64,000 bases of DNA from Owenia fusiformis (GCA_903813345.2 CAIIXF020000011.1:11940842-12004841), one strand, 5' to 3'. Shown: positions 11,771 through 24,339, counted from the stretch's first letter. The notes: generated by a model not told the origin, from the letters alone. Made by a program: numbers and translations.

Positions 11771-12690
11771 CCTTGGTATACGCAGCTAATGAAAATGGAT
11801 CGGTATGGACTCAAAAGCTGGATCGGTTAAGAATAAAGGTTATATTTGAATTCAAAACAGCCATAACTTCCTTAAATGATTTGAAGTATCCTAAATTTTC
11901 TCCGATTTTTAAATCAAGTACGCCTTAATGCGCATTTTCTCTTTTCTCTCGAAAATGATTACCTCATTTTCACAATAAAGGAGCACGTAGGTTATCGCAA
12001 ACAATTTCAGAAGGTTATATCTTTGATTATGGCTATTTTCTGACAATGAAGACAGGTTTATCTTTTAGATCAATTCATTATCTCAAAGAAAATTATATAC
12101 AGTAATAATTAAGTCAAACAAACTTGGAGATATTTAACTAGCAATCAACCCATCAACACACTTTTCAAAGATGTTGACCCGATTTTCACCAAAAATGCAA
12201 TCATTTTTTACAATGTTTAATGCATTACTATTCTTTATTTTGATGTATCAAATAGTTCTTGAAAGAAAAACTTAATTGCTTTACGATAAGTGTTCCCCAT
12301 GTTATTTCTCATGCTATCCATTAGTTTCAGTTTATTTTGGTCCTCCAAATGCAGTATCTTTAAAGTTCCTGGAGCAATCAACTTTTCCTTTTAGGAAATC
12401 GAACATGTCTCAAAGCACATTCTAATTATGCATTCAACAACATAATAAAAGGTTGCATTTTTGGTGAAAATTAGGTCAAAATTTTCGAATAAGTATGTCC
12501 ATTGGCCCTACAATATCACTTCGGTCTGCTAAACTAAATGATCATTATATATATTTTTCTTGAAGATAATGATTGGATCTAAAAGATACACCCATGTTCA
12601 TGATCAGAAAATATTCATAATTCAAGTTAGAATCGTTTGAAACTGTTTGCGATAACCTACGTGCTCCTTTTCTTAGGTACGTCCAACATA
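11771..12690. repeat. Repeat copy A: unoccupied paralogue of the Polinton target
   Basis: From CCTTGGTATACGCAGCTAA to GGTACGTCCAA this matches the DNA on both sides of the 42.8-47.2 kb Polinton (42,749-42,786 and 47,161-47,422). At 11,803-11,808 the single word GTATGG sits where the other copy has the GTTTGG duplication. The copy is itself interrupted by a MITE (11,977-12,670) that the other copy lacks. Confidence 0.85.
11977..12670. mobile_element. 694-bp MITE with GGAGCACGTAGGTTATCGC ends
   Basis: AAAGGAGCACGTAGGTTATC at the left and its complement at the right continue as ~100-bp imperfect arms (CGCAAACARTTTC, then ATCTTTTAGATC). Comparison with the paralogous repeat near 47,390 (CACAATGACTTC) shows the insertion point. 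Confidence 0.8.
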
Positions 12691-13139
12691 TATAATAATT
12701 ATGCAATAATTGGATTTATGAAATTATAAACAGTTTGTTGAGGGGAAGTACATATGAAAGTATAGAAAAAATGAAGTAAGAATGATCCATCCCCTGGACA
12801 AAGATCACATGACTGATGTCCAGGTCACGAGATACTAGTAACTGGGACTTCATTATTCCACTGAACTTCAAAGAAGTATGAATGCTGAAAACAACCCACA
12901 ACCCACCCTTGAACCAAGAAATATAGGGTAAATGTAGATAACAATTGAACATATTAAGGTAAGCAAAACAATAAAATATCTTTAAGGCCTATGTCCCTTT
13001 AATTGGGCTAAATAAATTATCATTTAGGCTAATTGTACGAATTAGACTCCCTGACGGCAAACTGTTAGAATCAGAATAAAAATTTTCCTACAAAGGATTC
13101 ATTACAAATAATCGTTTTATTTGTTTTTACAAGGATCTT

Positions 13140-13790
13140 AACATTCCAATCTCTTAGACATATAGTTATAATTTGGAGCTGAATATTTTGGATCTCATGG
13201 ACATAAAGTGCTAAATTGAAGCCGACAACTATGGATCTCAAACATATTCAGTGATCATTGGAATTTGACAATTGTGGATCTCATAGACACATACAGAAGC
13301 TTACATGGTTTTCATAGATACATGTATGTTCCGTGACCATTCGGAGCCGATAACTAAGAATCTCTCGGACATATACATGTACATGTATAGTGATAATTGT
13401 AATAATTTAGAGCTGAATATTATGGATCTCATGGACATATAGTGCTAAATTGAAGCCTCCAACTATGGATCTCAAACATATTCAGTGGTCAATGGAAGTT
13501 GATAATTTAAATGAACGTTTCAGTGATTATTGGAAGTCGACAACTAAGGATCTCTTGGACATATACAGTGATAATTTAGAGCTGAATACCATGGATCTCA
13601 TGGACATATAGTGCTAATTAAATTAAAACCGTGACTATGGATCTCCAGTGATCATTGGAAGTTCACAATTATGGATCTTGAACATACATTTTTTCAGTGA
13701 TAATTTGAAGCTGATGTCTTTTGATCTTCAACATATTAAGAGATCAATGGAAGCCGAGAACCATGGATCACATGGAAACTTGTAGATAGA
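13140..13790. repeat. Degenerate satellite, ~50-60 bp units
   Basis: Repeated words TATGGATCTCATGGACATATA, AGTGATAATTTGGAGCTGAAT and GGAAGTTGACAACTATGGAT recur in order about a dozen times with point changes and gaps. No coding signal. Confidence 0.75.
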
Positions 13791-14149
13791 GTAAATCACG
13801 ATTGACACAAAAACATTATTTATTCTTTGTTAAATAAAGGTATTACAATTTTACTTTGGCATATCAACAAGGCCTTCTAGTTGCATTTCAGTAGAGTTTA
13901 GAGAAATCAAATTGGAAATTTCTATTGAACGTATTACTTAACTGTGTTCAATAGATTAAAAACGCACACATCATCAATATTTTCAAGAACTGAGAACTAT
14001 TTGTAAAGAGGAAATCCATCGTTTATGCCACCTTTTAGCAGATTAAGGAAGAAGAAGTAAACACAAAACATTAATCATTTTTATTGTACACATGTTTATA
14101 TATATATTTTTTTTTTCTTTTGGTAGAGTATGTTAGATCACAATTTTTC

Positions 14150-15095
14150 AACACACAATATGCAATTACAGTCAATCACACGATAGAGTCATTGGTGGTG
14201 CCACTGAAGAGTATGATAATGTTTCTCTCAAGGGTAGGGATTACAAACAATATATAACCGCAGTCCATAAGTTAATTTCTCGCCATAGTCTAGGTAGATT
14301 ATTAAAGTCATTAGTGATGCGACACTACAAGAGTGCAATTACGTTGTTCTCTTCAAGTTAAGGATTGCACACAATATGTAATATGAGTCCATAACTAAGT
14401 TCTTTCACCATTAAAGGTGGAAGGTAGCTAAGTTACAGAGTCATTAGTGCTGCACACAAGAATATGATTATGTTGCTCTCTCTCTACAAAGTAAAGGATT
14501 GCACACAATATGTAATTGCAGTCCATAGCTAAGTTCCACCACCATTGCAGTCTAGGTAACAGAGTCGGGGTGCCACACAAGAGTCTGATAAGGTTGTTCA
14601 CTTCAATGTAAGGATTGCACAAAAGTAATCGAAGTCCATAACTAAGCTCTGCCTATCACTGTTATAGTCTAAGTAACAGATTCATTAGTGATGCCACACA
14701 AGAGTACGACAATGTTGTTCTATCCAAGGTGAAGATTGCACACAATATGTAATCACAGTCAAAAACGAAGTTCCACCACCATTAAAGTCTCGATAACAGA
14801 GTCCATTGTGGTGCATACAAGAGCACGATAATGTTGTTCTCTCCAAGGTAAGGATTGCACATATGTGAACACAATCCATAACTAAGTTCCTCCACTATTG
14901 TAGTCTTGGTAATAGAGTCATTAAGGGTGCCACAGAAGAGTACGATAATGATGTTCCCTCTAACGTAAGGATTACACACAATATAAATCGCCAGTACATG
15001 TATGTCCCACCACCATTGTAGTTTAGGTGACATTGTCATCAGTAGTGCCACACGGAAGTATGGTAATGTTGTTCTCTCCAAGGAACAGATCACAG
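14150..15095. repeat. Degenerate ~120-bp satellite, seven to eight copies
   Basis: The word GGATTGCACACAATATGTAAT, or a variant, occurs near 14,240, 14,363, 14,488, 14,612, 14,733, 14,853 and 14,968, a spacing of 115-125 bp. Each unit also has GTCATTAGTG-TGCCACA and AAGAGTA-GATAATGTTGTTCTCT. ORFs over it are by-products of the repeat. Confidence 0.9.
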
Positions 15096-15161
15096 AACTG
15101 AAAGTAGATAAAATGAGGGAAATCAACAATTATTTAACTTTTCAGAGATGAGTATGTTTTA

Positions 15162-15260
15162 CCATGGGCTTTCAACTAGAAAGCCCATGGTTTTACTAAT
15201 CACTTAAGGAAACAAGTCATTCACAATAACATGCCCTGTTACATTTTACATGTTATTGTG
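15162..15260. repeat. Two adjacent hairpins
   Basis: ACCATGGGCTTTC-AACTA-GAAAGCCCATGGT forms a near-perfect hairpin at 15,162-15,192. ATTCACAATAACATG pairs with CATGTTATTGTGAAT at 15,219-15,261. They could be ends of foldback elements. The sequence from there to 15,560 has no clear gene. Confidence 0.75.
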
Positions 15261-15569
15261 AATGTGTAACACCAGAGGCCAATTTAACATTTAATTAATT
15301 TAAAACGCTTTCAACAAAATGAAATTTGGCAAATTCAAAAGCTTACAAGATAACATTTAGTTATCAAGACCATTTTGAAAGTATCCAACACCAAAGTGGA
15401 AAACGAAACTGAGGCTTAGAATAAAGGTATATTCCAGACCAAAAAACATTATCAAGAGAGTCAAAATAAGTATCCAAACAGAAAATAAATAATCATTATC
15501 GTAGAAAAAACACCAATGGCAACATGTATGACATATGAAGTAAAAATAACTTAAAACCCCATGAAGAAT

Positions 15570-15690
15570 TAAGGTGCAGTGGTACTTAAAAGGGAATGAC
15601 AAAACAGGAAGTGACAAATAATGTGGCATTTTTTGACATTCTTTGAACAAAGATAGCAGAGTTCTGTTTTGACCTCCACTGAACTGAACA
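15570..15690 (-). repeat. Left flanking copy of the 34-35 kb repeat, inverted
   Basis: AAGGTGCAGTGGTACTTAA ... ATGACAAAACAGGAAGTGACA ... GAACAAAGATA-CRGAGTTCTG ... TTTTGACCTCCA is the reverse complement of 34,840-34,965. The tandem array begins directly after it. Confidence 0.85.
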
Positions 15691-15699
15691 GAATCACAC

Positions 15700-16320
15700 A
15701 TCTTCCAGTGGCTTGCTCATCTTCCAGTGGTTTGCTCATCTTCCAGAGGGTCGCTCATCTTCCAGTGGATTGCTCATCTTTCAGTGGCTGGCTCATCTTC
15801 CAGTGGCGTGCTCATCTTCCAGAGGCGTGCTCATTTTCCAAGGGGTGGATCATCTAGCGGTTGGATCATCTTCAAGGTTGCTCTTCTTCCACCAGATAGA
15901 TCATCTTCAACTGGGAACTTGGTTTCCAATGGGTGACTTGTTTTGCAGTGTGTGGCTTGACTTCAAGTGGATCATCTTCAAGCGGGTGGATCATCTTCAA
16001 GCAGGTAGCTCATCTTCCAATGGAGGGATCATTTTCTAGAGGATAGCTTGCTTTCCAATGGGTAACTGGGCTTGCTCATCTTCCAGTGAGTTGCTCATCT
16101 TCCAGTGAGTTGCTCATATCCAGGGAGTTGCTCATCTTCCAGCGGGTGAATTATCTTCCAGCGGGTGGATCATCTTCCAGTGGTTGGATCATCTTCTAGC
16201 AGTTTGATCATCTTCAAGGTTGCCATCTTCCACCAGATAGATCATCTTCAATTCTGGAGCTTGGCTTTCCAATGGGCGACTTGTCTTGCAGTGTGTGGCT
16301 TCCAGTGTGTGGCTCAGGAG
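15700..16320. repeat. 19-bp minisatellite, block 0 (diverged)
   Basis: Degenerate copies of TGCTCATCTTCCAGTGGGT with many variants (GATCATCTTCAAGCGGGTG, CTTGGTTTCCAATGGG). More diverged than the later blocks, as expected at the edge of an array. Confidence 0.85.
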
Positions 16321-17330
16321 CTAGTGGGCTGATCACCTCCAAGCTAAAGGTAAATCTGGAAGAAATATTGTACATTAGGAAATAAAAATACTGTACTTAC
16401 TTGAACCCCACATCCTAGAGATATAACTTCCATCACAGACAGTGCTTCTTCAGCAACACACAGATATCACCAGAATAACAATATCCTATGAAGATACAGA
16501 CGCTGCAGGCAGATGGTGTATATTGTAGTTACTCTCATAAACTCCTCGGAAAAACAGAAGCTTATCTTCAGGGGAAGAGGAGTGCATCTGAAAGTACATA
16601 CAAAATAGGAAAAGCTTAGCAGTGGTCTCAATTTTCAACAAGGTTTCAGTGATCAAGACACTATAATAACAGGTGGAGGAGGGAATACGAATCTCCAGTG
16701 AGATCATCTTTCAGCAGGTTGATCATCTTCCACCAGGTGGATCATCTTCCAGCTGATGGGTCATCTTTCAGGGAGTAGCTTGTCTTCAGATGAGTGGCTT
16801 GACTTTCAGCAGATGGCTTGTAATCTGGTAGAATGCTCGTATTGCAGGAGCTGGCTAATATTCTAGTGGGTGCCTCATCTTCCAGTGGATGGCTGGTCTT
16901 CAAATGATTTTTTTTATCTTTTTGAGGGTGGTTCCTCTTCCAGAGGATGGATAATCTTCCAGACGGCATTTTCTGTTCCAGTTGGTTACTTGGCTTCCAG
17001 TTTGTGGCTTAGATTCTAGTGGGCTGATCACCCCCATGCTAAAGGCAAATCTGAAATACTCTAAATTTGGAAATAAAACTTCTGTACTTACTTGAGCAGG
17101 ATCCTAGAGACTTTTCTCATCTTGAACAAAGCTACTGCAGTCGCACAATGACATCACCAGAATAACAACATTTTATGTAGGTACAGGTGCTAAAGACACA
17201 AGCTCCTTATTGTAGTTACGCTTTGAACCATCTCAGAAAGGGTAGACGTTTCTACCTCCAGGGTAAGAGAAGTGCATCTGTAAGTACCTGTAAAATATGA
17301 AGTCAGCAATGATTTAATTTTTGATTTGTA
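16321..17330. repeat. Internal duplicated module in the array unit
   Basis: The stretch 16,321-16,690 (GGGCTGATCACC ... GTACTTACTTGA ... ATATCACCAGAATAACAA ... GTGCATCTG) recurs in diverged form at 17,017-17,330 (GGGCTGATCACC ... TGACATCACCAGAATAACAA ... GTGCATCTG). A looser minisatellite-like stretch lies between. The same pair is found in each array unit, and a third, more diverged form is at 33,490-33,880. No function recognised. Confidence 0.8.
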
Positions 17331-17597
17331 GTTACAATGCCAAAATGATCGAGCCACTTTACAGGCGGAGGAGTGAATGCAAGGCATTCCTTTTATTGAT
17401 CCTTGTAAATATCTCTTGGCCTTGTACCCCTCCCGGCTCAAGATTTACATCATCAAATCAACTAACTGCCTGAACAGAAGTATCTATGTAGAACATGAAT
17501 TAAAATTATGTTTTTGAATATTGAATTGCCCCCACCCCCAAGACCAATATAATGAATAGTTTTATTTATCTTTTGATATGTAAAGCCAACATACACA

Positions 17598-19781
17598 TTA
17601 TCTCCACATTTGCTCTACACTATAGCTACCCTCGTCCACGTGGGTGTAACGTTCCTGTTGTTTCTTTAGTTGCAGACACCTATTAGTACAAGCAATAGCA
17701 ACATGCTTTGTAGATACAAACACTGCAAACAGCTGACCCAAATCATTGATCCACTCCAAAACATCACAACCAGGGTAGAAATTGTTATGACCTGAAAGTA
17801 CTAAAAAAAGGAAAAAAGTCAGCAATGATTTGACTTTTTTCCTTAAAAGAAATGAGTAAATATACCCATCTCACTGAAATGGCCATTTTCAGATATGAGT
17901 ACATTTACATATTACTTTTAAGAGAATGCATGAACATGCAAAATGTCACCACTGGCCATGTGTTAAAGATGCATTTAGTTCCAGTAAGCCGAACACTAAC
18001 TGATTACTGCCATCAAGAAGTTTCGTCCACTCACCAGTTTGAGAATATAACAATATGTCAACACTCTGTAGTGACATAAAAGTCAAATCATTGCCCAGTA
18101 AGTACAGTTGATTAAAAACTATAAACAAAAATCATAGCATTACTGAATTAATGGTCAAATTGTTGCTTTAAAAGCTAGCATTATAATATTCAAATGATCA
18201 AGACCAAATTGATAGAACTAGAAATATTTTGTTGGTATAAGTCTCAGAATGAAAATTACCAAACACATGCAAACAGAACCATTGTTCCCTGTGTTGCACC
18301 CAAGAACCTGCTTTGCTGGAAATACAAAAAATATGCTGTAATACTTGTTAAACTTAATATAACAATTTACATAAATTGCCCAAAATTAAAATCAACAGAA
18401 TGGGAGGGATGGAGTAAGGTAGTAATATATCTTAACTAAGTAATAAAATATTGCTTCCAGCTGTTCCCTGTGTGGCTGCTACCAAGGTCATTCTTCTGGT
18501 GGACGTGTGATTCTGTGCAAGGAGAAAATTCATTTATGAGTAACTTCTGCATGAAACAGTAGTAGTTGTAGTCCAGAACATTAGTAGTCTTTTATCTTCT
18601 TCACAACACCTACATTGAGAAAATGATTTAATTGACTACCTTAACTCCAAAGCATGCAAGGGATTATCATTTATTGCAAAAAATAACCTTAAAAATCTGA
18701 ACAAGTCACCTTTGTCAATCAGAGTCTAGATCATAAATACCTAGACGGTTGATTGCTTTTTGGACCAAAACATGGTCGCATTTACACTGACCTCAAAACA
18801 AGAAAAAAACAAGTTAAATTTAAAAAATTGATGAAAGTTAAGATCATCTACCAACTCGCACTAAAAAAGAGAATGGAAGTCGAAAACTGAGATTAACATA
18901 CTAAGGTATGTTAAGTCTCAGGTGAAAATGAGTTTACAAAAAAAAATATGAAGACAATATTTTCCAAATATGGCACACGTCTCTTCCATTTTGATATAAA
19001 CCAGGTGGATTCCATTATTCTTTCATTTCAGAACATAGAATCTGCTAGGAAGCTTTCAGGCCAACACACCTTAACAAAGGATCAAACAATGGGTGACCAT
19101 CCCTTCGCTCATGTCGTATGCTGTCTAGAGAGATTAAGAAGAATAACAAGAATGACATCCTCGGCCATGCATAATTAGGATACATCACATTAAAAAGATG
19201 AAATACAAGACCATACCACTATCAATTCCCAATAGTATCTTTACTGTAACACTGATAAGCAATGTCTACCTACCTAAAGAGTGCAAGGTAACATGTATCA
19301 ACCCCGAGGCCATTCCGTACAGATCCAAGTGGAATCTTGCTGCGTCCTCACAAGATCTCTGGATCACACTATATCCGTCATAGCCAACTACTAACATTAC
19401 AATACCAGCAAGTAAAAATGAGTGGACCTTCACCAGAGATCGACAATACCCCTCCAGAACGACCCAATGCATGCCGGCACCACAGAATGCATTGAAGAAA
19501 GAAAATTCAGAATACCTCCTCCTGGTGGGTGCAAGACCCATCATTTTCACTCGCAAGTAAAGAATGTTTTCGCCAGCCATCAGAATATAGGCGAAACAAA
19601 GAACCAAGCTCAACAATAAGAATCCAACATGGAAACTGTTGGTCGGGACTTACAAGGAATCGATACCTGAAACCCATGCATCCAGAGATTGATAGACACT
19701 GATCATCAGAATCACAGTGGAGGTACTACGAGGAACATCAAACGGTATGACCGAGTAAACCAGAGCTCTCAATGCAATGGA
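17598..19781 (-). CDS. Unrecognised multi-exon membrane protein gene, array copy 1
   Basis: Four exons can be joined in part. 19654 upward is open to a stop at 19,782 and ends at the donor TT|GTAAGT. 19274-19635 encodes two or three hydrophobic segments (GFLLLSLVLCFAYILMAG; HSFLLAGIVMLVVGY) and ends G|GTAGGT. 19070-19124 (55 nt) fits its phase exactly. After a gap where one or more exons are uncertain (one candidate, CCEEDKRLLMFW, at about 18,545-18,620), a 31-nt exon 18035-18065 ends at a strong GTGAGT donor. It joins in phase to the last exon 17598-17791, which ends SVEQMWR-stop with AATAAA at 17,561-17,566. No family was recognised. A possible further exon (LDQVLGGLPLFMFYVV, ending at 19,769) lies upstream in another frame, so the 5' end is unresolved. 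Confidence 0.5.
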
Positions 19782-20179
19782 TCAGAATGACCCATGCTCA
19801 ACAATGCCATTCTTAGATATTCCTCAAAATCAATCGGGACAACATAAAACATGAACAATGGAAGGCCTCCCAACACTTGATCCAGTGTTAAGACATGTTT
19901 AGCAATCCAGCCTCATAGCAGATTCCAGGTTCCTTCACTCCAGAATAATGGGTTGGCCAACAAAATCCACTGGTTCAATCAAAATGGAAGGTGTCCCACT
20001 AATCCAGAAGAATCGGCCGCTCCTAAATACCATAGAAAACCATAGATGGAAAACATGTCTAGCTGGCAGATGGCCCCATATGGAATGACTAATAGGATAA
20101 CTCAACAAATTTACTTAACTTAGGTGACAGGATCATCGCGATGAAGCTCATCTTTAGGTAGTGGATTCAAGGAGGTGAC

Positions 20180-20870
20180 TCATCTTCCAGTGGATGGCTC
20201 CTCTTCCAGTGGGTGGCTCCTCTTCCATGGGATTGTTCATCTTCCAGCGCCCAACGGGTGGCTTATCTTGCAGCGGGTGGCTTATCTTCCAGCGAGTTGC
20301 TCCTTTTCCAGCAAGTTGCTCCTCTTCCAGCGAGTTGCTCCTCTTCCAGCGAGTTGCTCATCTTCCAGTGAGTTGCTCCTCTTCCAGTGAGTTGCTCCTC
20401 TTCCAGTGAGTTGCTCCTCTTCCAGTGAGTTGCTCCTCTTCCAGTGAGTTGCTCCTCTTCCAATGAGTTGCTTCTCTTCCAGTGAGTTGCTCATCTTCCA
20501 GTGAGTTGCTCATCTTCCAGTGGGTTGCTCCTCTCCCATTGGGTTGTTCATCTTCCAGTGGGTTGCTCATCTTCCAGTGGGTTTCTCATCTTCCAGTGGG
20601 TTGCTCATCTTCCAGGGAGTTGCTCATCTTCCAGTGAGTTGCTCATCTTCTAGATAGTTGCTCATCTTCCAGTGGGTTGCTCATCTTCCAGCGGATGAAT
20701 TATCTTCCAGCGGTTGGATCATCTTCTAGAAGTTTGATCATCTTCAAGGTTGCCATCTTCCATCAGATAGAACATCTTCAACTGGGAACTTGGCTTTCCA
20801 ATGGGTGACTTGTCTTGCAGTGTGTGGCTTGCAGTGTGTGGCTTGCAGTGTGTGGCTTCCAGTGTGTGGC
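20180..20870. repeat. 19-bp minisatellite, block 1
   Basis: Unit GTTGCTCCTCTTCCAGTGA (19 bp), about 25-30 copies, flanked by looser relatives. Because 19 is not a multiple of 3, each frame reads all three phases and gives a 19-residue peptide repeat. Several frames on both strands stay open for over 200 bp. This is a property of the repeat, not proof of translation. Confidence 0.95.
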
Positions 20871-22154
20871 TCAGGTGCTAGTGGGCTGATCACCTCCAAG
20901 CTAAAGGTAAATCTGGAAGAAATATTGTACATTAGGAAATAAAAATACTGTACTTACTTGAACCCCACATCCTAGAGATATATCTTCCATCACAGACAGT
21001 GCTTCTTCAGCAACACACAGATATCACCAGAATAACAATATCCTATGAAGATACAGACGCTGCAGGCAGATGGTGTATATTGTAGTTACTCTCATAAACT
21101 CCTCGGAAAAACAGAAGCTTATCTTCAGGGGAAGAGGAGTGCATCTGAAAGTACATACAAAATAGGAAAAGCTTAGCAGTGGTCTCAATTTTCAACAAGG
21201 TTTCAGTGATCAAGACACTATAATAACAGGTGGAGGAGGGAATACGAATCTCCAGTGAGATCATCTTTCAGCAGGTTGATCATCTTCCACCAGGTGGATC
21301 ATCTTCCAGCTGATGGGTCATCTTTCAGGGAGTAGCTTGTCTTCAGATGAGTGGCTTGACTTTCAGCAGATGGCTTGTAATCTGGTAGAATGCTCGTATT
21401 GCAGGAGCTGGCTAATATTCTAGTGGGTGCCTCATCTTCCAGTGGATGGCTGGTCTTCAAATGATTTTTTTTATCTTTTTGAGGGTGGTTCCTCTTCCAG
21501 AGGATGGATAATCTTCCAGACGGCATTTTCTGTTCCAGTTGGTTACTTGGCTTCCAGTTTGTGGCTTAGATTCTAGTGGACTGATCACCCCCATGCTAAA
21601 GGCAAATCTGAAATACTCTAAATTTGGAAATAAAACTTCTGTACTTACTTGAGCAGGATCCTAGAGACTTTTCTCATCTTGAACAAAGCTACTGCAGTCG
21701 CACAATGACATCACCAGAATAACAACATTTTATGTAGGTACAGGTGCTAAAGACACAAGCTCCTTATTGTAGTTACGCTTTGAACCATCTCAGAAAGGGT
21801 AGACGTTTCTACCTCCAGGGTAAGAGAAGTGCATCTGTAAGTACCTGTAAAATATGAAGTCAGCAATGATTTAATTTTTGATTTGTAGTTACAATGCCAA
21901 AATGATCGAGCCACTTTACAGGCGGAGGAGTGAATGCAAGGCATTCCTTTTATTGATCCTTGTAAATATCTCTTGGCCTTGTACCCCTCCCGGCTCAAGA
22001 TTTACATCATCAAATCAACTAACTGCCTGAACAGAAGTATCTATGTAGAACATGAATTAAAATTATGTTTTTGAATATTGAATTGCCCCCACCCCCAAGA
22101 CCAATATAATGAATAGTTTTATTTATCTTTTGATATGTAAAGCCAACATACACA

Positions 22155-24339
22155 TTATCTCCACATTTGCTCTACACTATAGCTACCCTCGTCCACGTGG
22201 GTGTAACGTTCCTGTTGTTTCTTTAGTTGCAGACACCTATTAGTACAAGCAATAGCAACATGCTTTGTAGATACAAACACTGCAAACAGCTGACCCAAAT
22301 CATTGATCCACTCCAAAACATCACAACCAGGGTAGAAATTGTTATGACCTGAAAGTACTAAAAAAAGGAAAAAAGTCAGCAATGATTTGACTTTTTTCCT
22401 TAAAAGAAATGAGTTAATATACCCATCTCACTGAAATGGCCATTTTCAGATATGAGTACATTTACATATTACTTTTAAGAGAATGCATGAACATGCAAAA
22501 TGTCACCACTGGCCATGTGTTAAAGATGCATTTAGTTCCAGTAAGCCGAACACTAACTGATTACTGCCATCAAGAAGTTTCGTCCACTCACCAGTTTGAG
22601 AATATAACAATATGTCAACACTCTGTAGTGACATAAAAGTCAAATCATTGCCCAGTAAGTACAGTTGATTAAAAACTATAAACAAAAATCATAGCATTAC
22701 TGAATTAATGGTCAAATTGTTGCTTTAAAAGCTAGCATTATAATATTCAAATGATCAAGACCAAATTGATAGAACTAGAAATATTTTGTTGGTATAAGTC
22801 TCAGAATGAAAATTACCAAACACATGCAAACAGAACCATTGTTCCCTGTGTTGCACCCAAGAACCTGCTTTGCTGGAAATACAAAAAATATGCTGTAATA
22901 CTTGTTAAACTTAATATAACAATTTACATAAATTGCCCAAAATTAAAATCGAACAGAATGGGAGGGATGGAGTAAGGTAGTAATATATCTTAACTAAGTA
23001 ATAAAATATTGCTTCCAGCTGTTCCCTGTGTGGCTGCTACCAAGGTCATTCTTCTGGTGGACGTGTGATTCTGTGCAAGGAGAAAATTCATTTATGAGTA
23101 ACTTCTGCATGAAACAGTAGTAGTTGTAGTCCAGAACATTAGTAGTCTTTTATCTTCTTCACAACACCTACATTGAGAAAATGATTTAATTGACTACCTT
23201 AACTCCAAAGCATGCAAGGGATTATCATTTATTGCAAAAAATAACCTTAAAAATCTGAACAAGTCACCTTTGTCAATCAGAGTCTAGATCATAAATACCT
23301 AGACGGTTGATTGCTTTTTGGACCAAAACATGGTCGCATTTACACTGACCTCAAAACAAGAAAAAAACAAGTTAAATTTAAAAAATTGATGAAAGTTAAG
23401 ATCATCTACCAACTCGCACTAAAAAAGAGAATGGAAGTCGAAAACTGAGATTAACATACTAAGGTATGTTAAGTCTCAGGTGAAAATGAGTTTACAAAAA
23501 AAAATATGAAGACAATATTTTCCAAATATGGCACACGTCTCTTCCATTTTGATATAAACCAGGTGGATTCCATTATTCTTTCATTTCAGAACATAGAATC
23601 TGTTAGGAAGCTTTCAGGCCAACACACCTTAACAAAGGATCAAACAATGGGTGACCATCCCTTCGCTCATGTCGTATGCTGTCTAGAGAGATTAAGAAGA
23701 ATAACAAGAATGACATCCTCGGCCATGCATAATTAGGATACATCACATTAAAAAGATGAAATACAAGACCATACCACTATCAATTCCCAATAGTATCTTT
23801 ACTGTAACACTGATAAGCAATGTCTACCTACCTAAAGAGTGCAAGGTAACATGTATCAACCCCGAGGCCATTCCGTACAGATCCAAGTGGAATCTTGCTG
23901 CGTCCTCACAAGATCTCTGGATCACACTATATCCGTCATAGCCAACTACTAACATTACAATACCAGCAAGTAAAAATGAGTGGACCTTCACCAGAGATCG
24001 ACAATACCCCTCCAGAACGACCCAATGCATGCCGGCACCACAGAATGCATTGAAGAAAGAAAATTCAGAATACCTCCTCCTGGTGGGTGCAAGACCCATC
24101 ATTTTCACTCGCAAGTAAAGAATGTTTTCGCCAGCCATCAGAATATAGGCGAAACAAAGAACCAAGCTCAACAATAAGAATCCAACATGGAAACTGTTGG
24201 TCGGGACTTACAAGGAATCGATACCTGAAACCCATGCATCCAGAGATTGATAGACACTGATCATCAGAATCACAGTGGAGGTACTACGAGGAACATCAAA
24301 CGGTATGACCGAGTAAACCAGAGCTCTCAATGCAATGGA
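22155..24339 (-). CDS. Unrecognised membrane protein gene, array copy 2
   Basis: Same exons as copy 1: 23832-24193, 23628-23682, 22592-22622 and last exon 22155-22348. The 116-residue hydrophobic region and the last exon translate identically to copy 1, which implies very recent duplication or conversion. Splice sites and polyadenylation signal are conserved. Confidence 0.5.

Noticed and set aside
14428-15129. Chain of minus-strand ORFs of 64-115 codons
   Set aside because: They follow the ~120-bp satellite period and change frame with it; a by-product of the repeat.
15357-15701. 114-codon minus-strand ORF with hydrophobic segments
   Set aside because: Its first third lies within the dispersed repeat that also occurs at 34 kb, and the rest is AT-rich and hydrophobic without splice or promoter support.
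20263-20570. Repeat proteins encoded by the 19-bp minisatellite
   Set aside because: Open frames arise because the unit lacks stops in most phases. No start context, splice signals or conserved end was seen.
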